NCBI RefSeq assembly: GCF_024199945.1
Contig: NZ_JANADP010000001.1
Coordinates: forward strand, 124,001-188,000
DNA: 64,000 nucleotides
Origin: Bradyrhizobium sp. CCGUVB4N
GTDB lineage: Bacteria; Pseudomonadota; Alphaproteobacteria; Rhizobiales; Xanthobacteraceae
Reading direction: 5' to 3'
Made by a program: the position numbers and the translations under genes. The notes beneath the pieces are model-generated. The model had not been told where the DNA came from and searched no databases. It saw nothing but the letters and a program-made list of their open reading frames with translations. Numbering within the stretch: position 1 is the stretch's first letter; every line of letters starts with the position of its first letter. Positions 52,904-63,900 of the stretch are shown piece after piece.

Positions 52904-54859
52904 TCACGATCGTTCGGGGATGACCGGCAAGACCACGTGCGACGGGCGATCGCGGTCCAGATAGATGCTGTTGCGAGCCACCCGGCGCGAGAGGCCCTTG
53001 CCCTCGGATGCGCCGGTGTTCGGGTTGACGTCGAAGTGAGGAAAATTGCTCGACGAGACATCGAGCCGGATACGGTGCCCGCGCTTGAAGAGATTGGCAG
53101 TGGGGAAAGCCTCGACCGTCACTGCAACGGGTTCGCCCGGGTGCAGCAGCTCGGGCTTCTCCCAGGAATTGCGATAGCGCAGCCGCAGGATGCCGTCAGT
53201 CAGGTTCATGGCGAAGCCCTGCGGATAATCATCAGACGACGGATAGACGTCGATCAGCTTGATCGTGATGTCGGTATCGAGCTGGTCGGACGAAACCCAG
53301 AGATGAGCCACGATCGGCCCGGTGATTTCGATGTCGCGATCGAGCACCGGCGTCTCGAAGACCAGCACGTCGGGGCGTGCGGCAAGCGGAAGATAGGGCT
53401 CGCGCGAGCCGAAGAAGCGCGGTCCCTCGGTCTGGTCAAACGCCCCGCCAACCATCACGGGAGCGCCCGAAGTCACCGTACCACCGATCGTCGGCACCGG
53501 ATGCGCCGGATCGAAATCGAAGGTCAGCGGCTCGACTGCTGCCGCAGGCGGTTCCGGCGCCAGACGGCCGTTCTCATGCAGATGGTACGGCGTATTGCGC
53601 GCGTCCGGGATAGGCCAGTCCTTTTCGGCGCGCCAGCTTCCGCCGTGGTCGAGCCGGCCTGCAGCATTGCGGCGGCCGGAGCCGCCTCCCATGACGAAAA
53701 TCCGTACCGCCGGCTCTTCGGCCACACCGTTGGGCTCGCCTTTCAGCCAGGCGTCGAACCAGCGTAATCTCAGGCTCAGATAATCCTGCGCCAGATTGCG
53801 GTCGAGTGTGGCGGCCGGCCCGAAATCGACGTCGCCTGCATAGGTCAGCGAGCGGTCGCCGTGTGTCCAGGGGCCAAGGATCAGCCTGACCGGGCCTTTC
53901 TTGCGGGCCTTGAGACCTATGTAATTTTCGGACGCCGTGCGCGGATAGGGATCATACCAGGCCGACATGTGCACCATCGGCGCGTCACTGAACTGGTCGT
54001 AATAGCCAGCCGCGTGAATGCCGATCTGCTTCCAGTAATCGTCGAAATTGCCGTGTTCCCACTGGTCGTAGACGTAGTTTTCGTATTCAGGAGCGGGCGT
54101 CAGCGGAGAATGGCCGCGCTTCCAGGGCATGCGCGCAAACCAGGCCTTCAGGTCGATCGCCTTCATTTCGGCGAGTCGGACTGGATCGTTCTGAACCGCC
54201 GGGCTGACCAGTCCGTTGTTGAAGCCCCAGGTCACCTGCTTCAGCTCGAAGGCTCCGCCCTGGCGAATCCCGCCCTGGTAGGAATTGGAGAAGCCGCCGC
54301 TGTCGAGAAACATCGCGGCAATGCCTGGCGGGTTGGTGCAGCCGAGCGCGCCCTGGGTATGAGCCGCGTAGGATAGCCCCATGGTGCCGATCTTGCCGTT
54401 GCACCACGGCTGAGCCACGATCCATTTGCAGCAATCGTAGCCATCGTTTCCGTCGCTCAGATATTTGACGAACTCGCCCTCGGAATCATAGCGCCCGCGG
54501 CAGTCCTGATAGATCACGACATAGCCGGTCCTTGCAAAGAACGCCGCAACCTCGGCACGCGATTTCGGCTTCGGCTCCGCGACGGATATTTCGGATCGAC
54601 TGACGATATTGCGGCCGTAGGGGGTCCGCTCGAGAATGACAGGAAACGGGCCGGGCAGTGCCTTCCCGTTCAGCGCGGGGCGGTAGACATCGGTGGCAAG
54701 CCTGATGCCGTCGCGCATCGGCACCATGATTTTGGCTTCGAGGATCACCTCGTAGGACTGGGCCGCCTTTCCGGCGCCGGCGACCGACATCAAACCAAGG
54801 CCAATGCCGAGCTTGGCCGCTTCACGTCGGGAGATTCCGCTCCGTGCCGAACCGTCCAT
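52904..54859 (-). CDS. CocE/NonD family hydrolase (S15-type), Tat-type N-terminus
   Basis: A 651-residue protein. Residues 1-35 have a twin-arginine-like signal (GISRREAAKLGIGLGLMSVAG). The alpha/beta hydrolase core contains VPMRDGIRLATDVYRP, FARTGYVVIYQDCRGRYDSEGEF, the nucleophile elbow GTMGLSYAAHTQGALG (Ser in GLSY) and LGPWTHGDRSLTYAGD with the catalytic His. The C-terminal galactose-binding-like jelly roll ends with FKRGHRIRLDVSSSNFPHFDVNPNTG. The family includes cocaine esterase and glutaryl-7-ACA acylases, which hydrolyse esters or amides. The actual substrate is unknown. It precedes gpmA by 45 bases on the same strand but reads away from it. Confidence 0.9.
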   Translation of the reverse strand: MDGSARSGISRREAAKLGIGLGLMSVAGAGKAAQSYEVILEAKIMVPMRDGIRLATDVYRPALNGKALPGPFPVILERTPYGRNIVSRSEISVAEPKPKSRAEVAAFFARTGYVVIYQDCRGRYDSEGEFVKYLSDGNDGYDCCKWIVAQPWCNGKIGTMGLSYAAHTQGALGCTNPPGIAAMFLDSGGFSNSYQGGIRQGGAFELKQVTWGFNNGLVSPAVQNDPVRLAEMKAIDLKAWFARMPWKRGHSPLTPAPEYENYVYDQWEHGNFDDYWKQIGIHAAGYYDQFSDAPMVHMSAWYDPYPRTASENYIGLKARKKGPVRLILGPWTHGDRSLTYAGDVDFGPAATLDRNLAQDYLSLRLRWFDAWLKGEPNGVAEEPAVRIFVMGGGSGRRNAAGRLDHGGSWRAEKDWPIPDARNTPYHLHENGRLAPEPPAAAVEPLTFDFDPAHPVPTIGGTVTSGAPVMVGGAFDQTEGPRFFGSREPYLPLAARPDVLVFETPVLDRDIEITGPIVAHLWVSSDQLDTDITIKLIDVYPSSDDYPQGFAMNLTDGILRLRYRNSWEKPELLHPGEPVAVTVEAFPTANLFKRGHRIRLDVSSSNFPHFDVNPNTGASEGKGLSRRVARNSIYLDRDRPSHVVLPVIPERS

Positions 54860-54904
54860 GGAGGCCCGCCCTTTCTGCGCCGCTCCGCACCAGCTCCCGA
54901 ACGA

Positions 54905-55528
54905 TTACGACGCCAGATCCAGCTTCGACGCCACCGTCGAATCCGCATTGAGCCGATAGATAATCGGCACGCCGGTCGCGAGCTCGCGCTTCAAAATGCC
55001 TTCGGGCGACAGCTTCTCCAGCACCATGATCAGCGCGCGCAGCGAGTTGCCGTGGGCGGCGACCAGCGTACGCTTGCCGTTGAGCACGCCGGGCAGGATT
55101 TCCTGCACGTAATAGGGCAGCGCGCGCGCCAACGTGTCCTTCAGGCTTTCGCCACCGGGCGGCGGCACGTCGTAGGAGCGGCGCCAGATCAGCACCTGGT
55201 CCTCGCCCCACTTCTTGCGCGCGTCGTCCTTGTTGAGGCCGGAGAGATCGCCGTAGTCGCGCTCGTTCAGCGCGAGGTCTTTCGAGGTCGGCAGGCCCTT
55301 CTGGCCGAGCTCGCCGAGAATGAGATCGAGCGTGTGCTGCGCGCGCGTGAGCACCGAGGTGTAGGCGACGTCGAACACGAGGCCCTGTGCCTTCAGCTTG
55401 CGGCCCGCCTCGGAGGCTTCCTTCACGCCGAGCTCGGTGAGATCAGGGTCCTTCCAGCCGGTGAACAGGTTCTTCAGATTCCATTCGCTCTGGCCGTGCC
55501 GCACCAGCACGAGAAGACGTTCGCTCAT
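54905..55528 (-). CDS. gpmA: 2,3-bisphosphoglycerate-dependent phosphoglycerate mutase
   Basis: A 207-residue enzyme. The phosphohistidine motif is [30 protein letters not shown] and [12 protein letters not shown] (with the conserved Glu) follow; the second active-site His is in [12 protein letters not shown]. It interconverts 3- and 2-phosphoglycerate in glycolysis. It is shorter than E. coli GpmA (250), as is usual in alphaproteobacteria. The start at 55528 is [12 protein letters not shown]. It is 25 bases downstream of dapB. Confidence 0.95.
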   Translation of the reverse strand: MSERLLVLVRHGQSEWNLKNLFTGWKDPDLTELGVKEASEAGRKLKAQGLVFDVAYTSVLTRAQHTLDLILGELGQKGLPTSKDLALNERDYGDLSGLNKDDARKKWGEDQVLIWRRSYDVPPPGGESLKDTLARALPYYVQEILPGVLNGKRTLVAAHGNSLRALIMVLEKLSPEGILKRELATGVPIIYRLNADSTVASKLDLAS

Positions 55529-55553
55529 TGACAGTTTCCGTTGCTTGCTTGGT

Positions 55554-56372
55554 TCAGATGTCAGCGAGGCCGAGCACATCGGCCATGGAGTAGTGTCCCG
55601 GCTTCTTGCCGTGCGCCCACAACGCCGCTTTCAGCGCGCCGTGCGCGAACAGCATGCGGTCCTCGGCGAGATGCGACAGCGTCAGGCGCTCGAACTGGCC
55701 GAGGAAGGTCACGCTGTGCTCGCCGGCGACGGTGCCGCCGCGCAACGAGGCAAAGCCGATCGCGCCGGGCTTGCGCGCGCCGGTGATGCCGTCGCGACCG
55801 CGTTCCGAATGCTCATCGTCGAGCGGGATGCCGCGACCGGCAGCCGCCGCCTGGCCCAGCATCAGCGCAGTCCCCGAGGGCGCATCAACCTTCATGCGGT
55901 GATGGGACTCGACGATCTCGATGTCGAAATTCTCGTCGAGCGCCTTGGCGACGCGCTTGACCACGGCGGCGAGCAGATTGACGCCCAGGCTCATATTGCC
56001 CGACTGAACCACGACCGCGCGGTTGGTGACGCTCTTGATCACGGCGTTGTCGGAAGCCGACAGCCCGGTGGTGCCGATGACATGGACGAGCCCGCGCTCG
56101 GCGGCGATCGCGACATTGGCGATGGTCGCGGCCGGCACGGTGAAATCCAGAATGCCGTCGGCGTCCTTGGACATCGCCCAGAGATCGGCGGACAGCTTGA
56201 TGCCGTTTTCGGGCAGGCCCGCGAGCACGCCGGCATCCTTGCCGAGCAACTCCGAGCCCGGCGCCTCCAGGGCGCCTGCGAGCACCGCGCCTTTGCTGTC
56301 GGCAATCGCCCGCGTCAGGGCGCGGCCCATCCGGCCACCGGCTCCAGCAACAATCAGGCGCATATCTGACAT
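55554..56372 (-). CDS. dapB: 4-hydroxy-tetrahydrodipicolinate reductase
   Basis: A 272-residue enzyme. The nucleotide motif is [24 protein letters not shown] and [12 protein letters not shown] follow; the catalytic region is [25 protein letters not shown] (HHxxKxDAPSGTA). It makes tetrahydrodipicolinate for lysine and diaminopimelate. The start at 56372 is [10 protein letters not shown], and a start three codons later is possible. It is cotranscribed with gpmA. The gap upstream holds a family E repeat. Confidence 0.96.
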   Translation of the reverse strand: MSDMRLIVAGAGGRMGRALTRAIADSKGAVLAGALEAPGSELLGKDAGVLAGLPENGIKLSADLWAMSKDADGILDFTVPAATIANVAIAAERGLVHVIGTTGLSASDNAVIKSVTNRAVVVQSGNMSLGVNLLAAVVKRVAKALDENFDIEIVESHHRMKVDAPSGTALMLGQAAAAGRGIPLDDEHSERGRDGITGARKPGAIGFASLRGGTVAGEHSVTFLGQFERLTLSHLAEDRMLFAHGALKAALWAHGKKPGHYSMADVLGLADI

Positions 56373-56453
56373 GGTTTGATCCTCTCAGCGCCGTTGTAGC
56401 GGCGGGATGCAGTTCCGGCAACCGAGAGGCCATGGGCGCACGGCGCGCTCCCA

Positions 56454-56610
56454 CCCTCCCCTGGAGGGGGAGGGTCGGCTCACATGGAGCGAAGCGAAAT
56501 GTGAGACGGGGTGGGGTGACAGTCTCTCCGCGACGCACAGTCCCCGTGTGGAGAGATCACCCCACCCCGCCCGCGCTTCGCGCGATCGACCCTCCCCCTC
56601 CAGGGGAGGG
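56454..56610. repeat. Paired-hairpin intergenic repeat, family E copy 5
   Basis: A 157-bp element with two long-type ends. Both start CCCTCCCCTGGAGGGGGAGG, then GTCG. The first has hairpin CTCACAT...ATGTGAG, the second CGCGC-GAA-GCGCG. Each end closes with GGGGTGGGGTGA. It fills the gap between dapB and the DUF1330 gene. Confidence 0.75.
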
Positions 56611-56626
56611 TAAAGAAGACCGCGCC

Positions 56627-56938
56627 TCAGCCGTCCGACGGCTGCGGGCCGTCATAGCCCTCGATGATGATGAGGTCGGCGATCGAGTGCGGCTGGCGCA
56701 CCTTGATGTTGGCCTGGTATTCCGGGGAATTGTAGCAGGCGATCGCAGTCTGGTAGTCCGGGAATTCGATCACGACGTTGCGGGTGCGGCTTGCACCTTC
56801 GACGGTGGTGAACTTGCCGGCGCGGACGACGAAGCGGCCACCCCATTTCTTGAAGATCGGACCATTGGCGACGGCGTAGGGCTTGTAGCCCTCGTCACTG
56901 CTCACGTCGACGCGTCCGATCCAGTAGCCTTTTGCCAT
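56627..56938 (-). CDS. DUF1330 domain protein
   Basis: A 103-residue ferredoxin-like (dimeric alpha-beta barrel) protein: MAKGYWIGRVDVSSDEGYKP, FKKWGGRFVVRAGKFTTVEG, VVIEFPDYQTAIACYNSPEYQANI and a C-terminal segment after IEGYDG. All are DUF1330 hallmarks. The function is unknown. The start at 56938 has GGGAGAA upstream. It follows pyrF by 22 bases in the same direction, so it is likely in the same transcript. Confidence 0.9.
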   Translation of the reverse strand: MAKGYWIGRVDVSSDEGYKPYAVANGPIFKKWGGRFVVRAGKFTTVEGASRTRNVVIEFPDYQTAIACYNSPEYQANIKVRQPHSIADLIIIEGYDGPQPSDG

Positions 56939-56960
56939 TGTTCTTCTCCCTGGTTGTTGG

Positions 56961-57671
56961 TTAGGCAAGAGCCTGTGCAATCTCGACCTGGATGGCCTCT
57001 GCGATCGCCTTGGGGTCGGAGGCTTCCACCACCGGCCGCCCGACGACGAGATAATCCGCGCCCGCGACAATCGCACGACCGGGCGTCATGATGCGCTTCT
57101 GATCGCCGGTTGCCGAACCCGCCGGGCGAATGCCGGGCGTGACGAGATGCATCTGGTGGCCGACGATCTTGCGCAAGGCTCCGACTTCCTCGGGCGAGGA
57201 CACGAGCCCGTCGACGCCAAGCACCTGCGCCTGCTGCGCGCGCGCTTCGACCAGCTCTGAGACGCCGAGCCGGTAGCCGGCCGCGTGCAGATCGTCCTCG
57301 TTGTAGGAGGTCAGCACCGTGACGGCGAGGATCTTCAGCTGCGAAGAGCCGCGGCCTTCGACGGCGCCCTTCATGGTCTGCGGATAGGCATGCACGGTGA
57401 GGAAGGTCGCACCCAACTTGGTGATGCTCTCGACGCCTTGCGTCACGGTGTTGCCGATGTCGTGCAGTTTGAGATCGAGAAAGACCTTCTTGCCCTTGTC
57501 GGCAAGCTTGGCGACCAGCGGCAACCCGCCGGCATAGGCGAGGCGATAACCGATCTTGTAGAAGGTGACGCTGTCGCCGAGCCTTGCGATCATCGCCTCC
57601 GCGGCATCGACGCTGGGTAAATCGAGCGCAACGATCAGGCGGTCTTTCGGGGCGATTTCGGCTTGCGTCAT
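56961..57671 (-). CDS. pyrF: Orotidine 5'-phosphate decarboxylase
   Basis: A 236-residue TIM-barrel enzyme. The catalytic D-K-D-x-x-D is visible in [33 protein letters not shown] is the first strand; [21 protein letters not shown] and [19 protein letters not shown] are the phosphate-binding loops. It makes UMP. It lies 6 bases downstream of the FMN reductase-type gene and 22 bases upstream of DUF1330. Confidence 0.97.
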   Translation of the reverse strand: MTQAEIAPKDRLIVALDLPSVDAAEAMIARLGDSVTFYKIGYRLAYAGGLPLVAKLADKGKKVFLDLKLHDIGNTVTQGVESITKLGATFLTVHAYPQTMKGAVEGRGSSQLKILAVTVLTSYNEDDLHAAGYRLGVSELVEARAQQAQVLGVDGLVSSPEEVGALRKIVGHQMHLVTPGIRPAGSATGDQKRIMTPGRAIVAGADYLVVGRPVVEASDPKAIAEAIQVEIAQALA

Positions 57672-57677
57672 GTCACC

Positions 57678-58256
57678 TCACATCATGCGTTGGGAAATGT
57701 CGATCAACTGCCGCACCATCTCTTTCATGGCGTCGATATCGCCCTGGTTCTTGAGCCTGTCCATATCGTCATAGGCCTGGTCGGCAAAGGCGAGCGTGAG
57801 CTGGCTGGCAATCACATTGGCGTGGCAGGATGTCAGGATCAGCCGCAACGCCTGCAGCGCGCGGGCCGCACCAAGCCGGCTCTGGGAGGCACCGGCAAGC
57901 GCGAAGGCGCGGTTGCGGAAGACGTCGCCACGCGCCTCGTGCAGATCCTGCACGCGACTGACCCAATCGATCGCATTCTTGAGCAGCGGCGGCACCGAGG
58001 CGTTGTACTCGGGCGAGACGATCAGCACGCCATGATGCGTGCCGATCATGCGCTTGAGATTGATGGCGTGCTTCGGGATGCCCGACTTGGCCTGGAGATC
58101 GCCGTCGTAGATCGGCAGCGGAAAATCGGCGAGCGAGATGCGGGTGACGTCGACGCCGGCCTGGGCGAATTCATAGGCGGCGACCGCGGCCAGCTTCGCG
58201 TTGTGCGAGCCGGTGCGCAGCGAGCCGGGAATGACCAGGATTTTCGGGGCTGACAT
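57678..58256 (-). CDS. NADPH-dependent FMN reductase-type flavoprotein
   Basis: A 192-residue flavodoxin-fold protein: KILVIPGSLRTGSHNAKLAA (phosphate loop of FMN), MIGTHHGVLIVSPEYNASVPPLLKNAIDWVSR (the SPEYN signature) and FALAGASQSRLGAARALQAL. It reduces flavins, quinones or azo compounds with NADPH. The start at 58256 is MSAPKILVIPGS. It forms a run with pyrF and DUF1330, 57 bases after the pmtA-type gene. Confidence 0.92.
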   Translation of the reverse strand: MSAPKILVIPGSLRTGSHNAKLAAVAAYEFAQAGVDVTRISLADFPLPIYDGDLQAKSGIPKHAINLKRMIGTHHGVLIVSPEYNASVPPLLKNAIDWVSRVQDLHEARGDVFRNRAFALAGASQSRLGAARALQALRLILTSCHANVIASQLTLAFADQAYDDMDRLKNQGDIDAMKEMVRQLIDISQRMM

Positions 58257-58313
58257 CCTCTTCCATACGTTCGGCGAAACGAGCCCGCCGCGCATGAAAG
58301 GAAGCCGGCGGAA

Positions 58314-58913
58314 TTAGTCCTTGCGATACACCCAGACGCGGGCCGGCGGAAGGTTCATCCAGATCCGTTCCGAGGCCTCTGTGGACACGCCGGGCAGCGA
58401 TTTCGGGATCGGCGGCACCACCGCATAGGTGAATTGGACGAAGGGCGCGCCGGGCGAGAGCGCCGTAAAGGCATCGCGGATCAGCCGCAGCCGCGTCAGC
58501 ATCGGCTTGGTGACCAGCGGCAGGCCGGACACGACGGCGGAGGCGGGCGCGCTCAGCACGTTCCAGAGCGTGTCGCGCAGGCGGTAGGCGTCGCCCTGCA
58601 CCACCTTGGCCTGCGGATAGCGGTCGCGCAAAAGCGCGCAGAAGCCGGGATTGTATTCGACCAGGACGAGGCGCTTCTGATCAACGCCGCGCTCGACCAG
58701 CGCCGAGGTGATGGCGCCGGTGCCGGGCCCGAGCTCGACCACCGGAGCATCCGAATCGACATCGACGTAGTGAGCCATGGTCCGGGCAAGCAGCTTGCCC
58801 GACGGCATCACCGCGCCCATGTGGAGGGGCTTTTCGATCCACGATCTGAGAAAGCGCACCTCGTCATCAAGACGAGGCTTCTTCAACGCACGCGCGGACG
58901 ACGGCAATGGCAT
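58314..58913 (-). CDS. pmtA: Phospholipid N-methyltransferase (PmtA, Sinorhizobium type)
   Basis: A 199-residue SAM-dependent methyltransferase. After the basic start come DDEVRFLRSWIEKPLHMGAVMPSGKLLARTMA, the SAM motif VVELGPGTGAITSALVERGV, LVLVEYNPGFCALLRDRYP, VVQGDAYRLRD and VVSGLPLVTKP, ending NLPPARVWVYRKD. This matches the Sinorhizobium-type PmtA layout (ExGPGTG; IPPAxxWVYxR end). It makes phosphatidylcholine from phosphatidylethanolamine, important for rhizobia-plant symbiosis. rRNA adenine dimethyltransferase-like proteins share motif I but not this ending. It lies downstream of dnaJ, same strand. Confidence 0.82.
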   Translation of the reverse strand: MPLPSSARALKKPRLDDEVRFLRSWIEKPLHMGAVMPSGKLLARTMAHYVDVDSDAPVVELGPGTGAITSALVERGVDQKRLVLVEYNPGFCALLRDRYPQAKVVQGDAYRLRDTLWNVLSAPASAVVSGLPLVTKPMLTRLRLIRDAFTALSPGAPFVQFTYAVVPPIPKSLPGVSTEASERIWMNLPPARVWVYRKD

Positions 58914-59006
58914 GTCTGGACCGGACGGGACGAGACCGCATGATCGCGGCGTGTCAGAAAATGGTCATAAACACGTATAGGCCGAAGGCGGTACGGTCAA
59001 GACGGC

Positions 59007-60137
59007 TCAACTCGCCCGATTACCGAAGAAATCCTTGACCTTGGTGAAGAAACCCTCGGATTCCGGCTGGGTGTTGCCGGAGGAGAGCTTTTCGAACTCG
59101 GCCAGCAATTCCTGCTGCTTCTTGGTGAGGTTCTGGGGGGTCTCGACCACGACCTGGACGTACATGTCGCCCATCTGGCGCGAGCGCAGCACCGGCATGC
59201 CCTTTGATGCAATGCGGAATCGGCGGGCGGACTGGGTTCCGGCCGGCACCTTCACCTTGGCCTTGCCCTTGTCGATGGTCGGCACCTCGAATTCACCGCC
59301 GAGCGCGGCCGTGACCATCGAGATCGGCACGCGGCAATGCAGATCGGCGCCGTCGCGCTGGAAGAACTGGTGCTGGGCCAGCGACAGGAAGATGTAGAGG
59401 TCGCCGGGCGGGCCGCCACGGACGCCGGCTTCGCCTTCGCCGGCGAGCCTGATCCTGGTGCCGTCCTCGACGCCTTGCGGAATGTTGACCGACAGCGTCC
59501 GCTCGCGGGTGACGCGACCCTGGCCCGAACAGGACGGGCAGGCGTCCTCGATCATCTGGCCGCGGCCCTGGCAGCCGGGGCAGGTGCGCTCGAGGGTGAA
59601 GAAGCCCTGCGACTGCCGCACGCGGCCGGCGCCGCCGCAGGTCGAGCAGGTCTTCGGCTTGGTGCCGGCCTTGGCGCCGATGCCCGAGCAGGCCTCGCAG
59701 GTGACGGAGACCGGGATCTCGATCTGCGCCGTCTTGCCGCCAAAGGCTTCCTCGAGGGTGATTTCCATGTTGTAGCGCAGGTCTGCGCCACGCTCACGGC
59801 CGCCGCGGCCGCGCTGCCCGGCCATGCCGAACAGATCTTCGAAGATGTCGGAGAAGGAAGAGGCGAAGCCCGCGCCGAAACCAGCACCGCCGCCACCGGG
59901 ACCGCCCTGCTCGAAAGCGGCGTGGCCGAAGCGGTCATAGGCCGCGCGCTTGTCCTTGTCCTTCAGGACCTCGTAGGCCTCGTTGATTTCCTTGAACTTG
60001 ACCTCGCTGCTGTCGTCCCCGGGATTGCGGTCGGGGTGAAACTTCATCGCAAGCTTGCGGAAGGACGATTTCAGGACCGAATCGTCGGCAGAGCGTTCGA
60101 CTTCGAGGGTTTCGTAATAGCAGCGCTTGGTGGACAT
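59007..60137 (-). CDS. dnaJ: Chaperone DnaJ
   Basis: A 376-residue type I DnaJ. The J domain contains [24 protein letters not shown] and KFHPDRNPG (HPD). A Gly/Phe-rich part follows ([17 protein letters not shown]). Four zinc-finger CxxCxGxG repeats ([32 protein letters not shown]) precede the substrate-binding C-terminal domains. It is cochaperone for DnaK. Gap to dnaK is 258 bases. A CCTATAT motif at 60199-60205 (minus strand) resembles an RpoH -10 but lacks a good CTTG partner. It is followed by pmtA after 93 bases. Confidence 0.97.
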   Translation of the reverse strand: MSTKRCYYETLEVERSADDSVLKSSFRKLAMKFHPDRNPGDDSSEVKFKEINEAYEVLKDKDKRAAYDRFGHAAFEQGGPGGGGAGFGAGFASSFSDIFEDLFGMAGQRGRGGRERGADLRYNMEITLEEAFGGKTAQIEIPVSVTCEACSGIGAKAGTKPKTCSTCGGAGRVRQSQGFFTLERTCPGCQGRGQMIEDACPSCSGQGRVTRERTLSVNIPQGVEDGTRIRLAGEGEAGVRGGPPGDLYIFLSLAQHQFFQRDGADLHCRVPISMVTAALGGEFEVPTIDKGKAKVKVPAGTQSARRFRIASKGMPVLRSRQMGDMYVQVVVETPQNLTKKQQELLAEFEKLSSGNTQPESEGFFTKVKDFFGNRAS

Positions 60138-60324
60138 TTCTGACTCGGCCTATCCAATCGCGGTTCAAGTCGGCGCGAAGCAACGTCGCCACGCGACCAT
60201 ATAGGCAGCCTTCCGCGCGATGGCAGAGGGCTGCATGGCAGCGTTGAGCTTAGTGGCTGGGAATTGATTGATCGTAACGGGACCGATCGAAACAGATCCG
60301 CCGCCCGTCGCACCCGACACGAAA

Positions 60325-60347
60325 GCCTCCCCCCTGAGGGGGGAGGC
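60325..60347 (-). terminator. Hairpin downstream of dnaK
   Basis: A perfect 10-bp stem GCCTCCCCCC/GGGGGGAGGC with loop of three bases, 48 bases after the dnaK stop and followed on the minus strand by TTTCGTG. It could end part of the dnaK transcripts before dnaJ. The T tract is short. Confidence 0.5.
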
Positions 60348-60395
60348 CATTGCAGTGTGTGGGGTCCAAGCCGTCCGCATCATACCCTCTCGGGC

Positions 60396-62297
<1,902 letters not shown>

Positions 62298-62402
62298 GGT
62301 CCTGATATCCTTGTTTTTGCGGCAGGTTGGCTGGGCCCAGAAGGCACCCGAACCGAAACCCCCTAAGATCAAACATTCGCGATATTGCGATGGTTGACGC
62401 TC

Positions 62403-62430
62403 ATATAGGAGGGGGGGAGGGGCCCGCAAG
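62403..62430 (-). promoter_or_regulatory. RpoH (sigma-32) promoter of dnaK
   Basis: On the minus strand, CTTG (62430-62427) is followed after 17 bases by CCTATAT (62409-62403). This fits the alphaproteobacterial RpoH consensus CTTG-N17/18-CYTATNT exactly. It lies about 105-133 bases upstream of the dnaK start. The spacer is almost all C/T on this strand. Confidence 0.8.
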
Positions 62431-62695
62431 GACCGAACGCAAGTTTCGGCCGTGAAAACATTGGGTTTTGGAAGATCATATCCGGGCTCAACCGCCCTTG
62501 CGGGTGAGGAAATATTAACAGGTTCGGCGATCTGCCGGCCCTGCCGCCGTGGTCGGCCCCGGCCCTGTTACCGGCGCGCCAAACCCGCTACAAGGCCGAC
62601 CTGCCGGACAGCCTCGCCATGGGGCCGCCTCGCGCGACAAAGCGGCCCAATCGCCGACCATTGAACGGCCTCAATGTGAACCAATCAGAGTGCCC
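62431..62695. other. Divergent gap between dnaK and a secreted-protein gene
   Basis: This 265-base stretch is part of a 398-base gap. The dnaK promoter is at its left edge. Otherwise I see no gene, repeat or obvious hairpin; the plus-strand frame that is open from 62549 has no good start before 62696. Confidence 0.5.
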
Positions 62696-63634
62696 ATGAA
62701 GCTGACCCGCCCCCTCGCCGCGCTCGCCCTCCTCGTTGCCACGGCACTTCCGGCGCTTGCCGCCGATGCCGTCTACCCGCCCGGCTTGCGCCTCGGCATG
62801 GTGCCGCTGGTCGGATTGAACACGGCCAAAACCTTTCCGGGCTTCGAGAACGAGGATGGCAGCGTCAAGGTGCTGGTCACCGAACTGCCGCCGGCGGCTT
62901 ACGGCGAGGTCGTGAGCGCCTTCACCGCCAATCCGGCCGGCAACAATGGCGTCAAGCCGGACAAGATCGAGACGCCGGCGGGCCTTGCCTATTTCACCAC
63001 CGAGAGCGGCAAGGCCGGCACGACGCCGGTGAAGCGTTATTCGATGATCGTGCCGGGCACCGGCTTCTCCGGCTACGTCGCGGTGCAGGTCCCCGAAAAC
63101 GCGTCGAAGATCTACACCGATGAGGCGGTACGCCAGATGTTTGCGACCGCCACCACCCGCAAGGAAGTGTCGGCTGACGAGCAGATCGGGCTGATGCCGT
63201 TCAAGATCACCGATCTCGCCGGCTTCAAGGACGTCCGCACGCTGGTGCCGGGCTCGAGCCTGATCCTGGCCGACGGCAACGAAGCCTCGGGCTATGAATC
63301 GAAGCCCTTCATCATCCTCGGCCTGATCGGCGCCACCCCGCAGCAGGCTGACGACCGCGCCCGCTTCGCCCAGGAAGCCGCGCTCCAGATTCCCGGCGTA
63401 CGCGAGTCCCGCGTCACCATGTCCGAGCCGATCCGCATCAACGGCCAGCCGGGCTTTGAGACCCGGATCGACGGCGTCAGCGGCAAGGACAAGACCCCGG
63501 TGACGGTGGTGCAGTGGATCCGCTTCGGCGGCGGCACCTCGCTGCGCATCATCGCCAGCGCGCCGCGCGACCAGTGGTCGGACGCCTTCACCCGCTTCCG
63601 CGCCGTGCGCGACGGCATCCAGCCGAAGGGCTAG
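62696..63634 (+). CDS. Secreted protein of unknown function
   Basis: A 312-residue protein with signal peptide (MKLTRPLAALALLVATALPALAADA). The mature part has two beta-rich halves, each with a tryptic pattern reminiscent of PsbP-like or DcrB-like domains: GLRLGMVPLVGLNTAKTFPGFENEDGSVKVLVTELPP, and later YESKPFIILGLIGATPQQADDRARFAQEAALQIPGVRESRVTMSEPIRINGQPGFETRIDG, ending AFTRFRAVRDGIQP. It has no catalytic motif that I know. The start at 62696 places the signal peptide at the N-terminus, though the ribosome site (CAGAGTG) is weak. It is divergent from dnaK. Confidence 0.8.
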   Translation: MKLTRPLAALALLVATALPALAADAVYPPGLRLGMVPLVGLNTAKTFPGFENEDGSVKVLVTELPPAAYGEVVSAFTANPAGNNGVKPDKIETPAGLAYFTTESGKAGTTPVKRYSMIVPGTGFSGYVAVQVPENASKIYTDEAVRQMFATATTRKEVSADEQIGLMPFKITDLAGFKDVRTLVPGSSLILADGNEASGYESKPFIILGLIGATPQQADDRARFAQEAALQIPGVRESRVTMSEPIRINGQPGFETRIDGVSGKDKTPVTVVQWIRFGGGTSLRIIASAPRDQWSDAFTRFRAVRDGIQPKG

Positions 63635-63658
63635 CACGGCTCGTCCAGCACCCTCGGT

Positions 63659-63778
63659 GTCGTCCCGGCGAAGGCCGGGACCCTAACCACAGGGAGAGGT
63701 TGTTGGGCGAACTGGTAACTCCGAGTCGTCGCATAACTATTGCTGCGGCGTATGGGTCCCGGCCTTCGCCGGGACGAC
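63659..63778. repeat. Family A 120-bp element (copy 2)
   Basis: Ends GTCGTCCCGGCGAAGGCC and GGCCTTCGCCGGGACGAC are perfect inverted repeats. The interior contains TAACCACAGGGAGAGGTT, GGCGAACTGG and, before the right end, CGTATGGGTCCC, which also occur in the copy at 35169-35294 read in the opposite orientation. It lies between the secreted-protein gene and the last gene of the window. Confidence 0.85.
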
Positions 63779-63900
63779 GGCGATGTTGGGGCTGGCAGCT
63801 CAACCGCTAGCCAAAGCCGGCTGCATTTTCGGGCTTTTGTTCGTACACGAACGGAATTAGGCTTCCCTCCATTGGATCAACCTTTGAGGGGAGGTGGACG

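Noticed and set aside
60138..60395. A second RpoH promoter before dnaJ
   Set aside because: CCTATAT is present at 60199-60205 on the minus strand, but the -35 position 17-18 bases upstream reads CTGC rather than CTTG.
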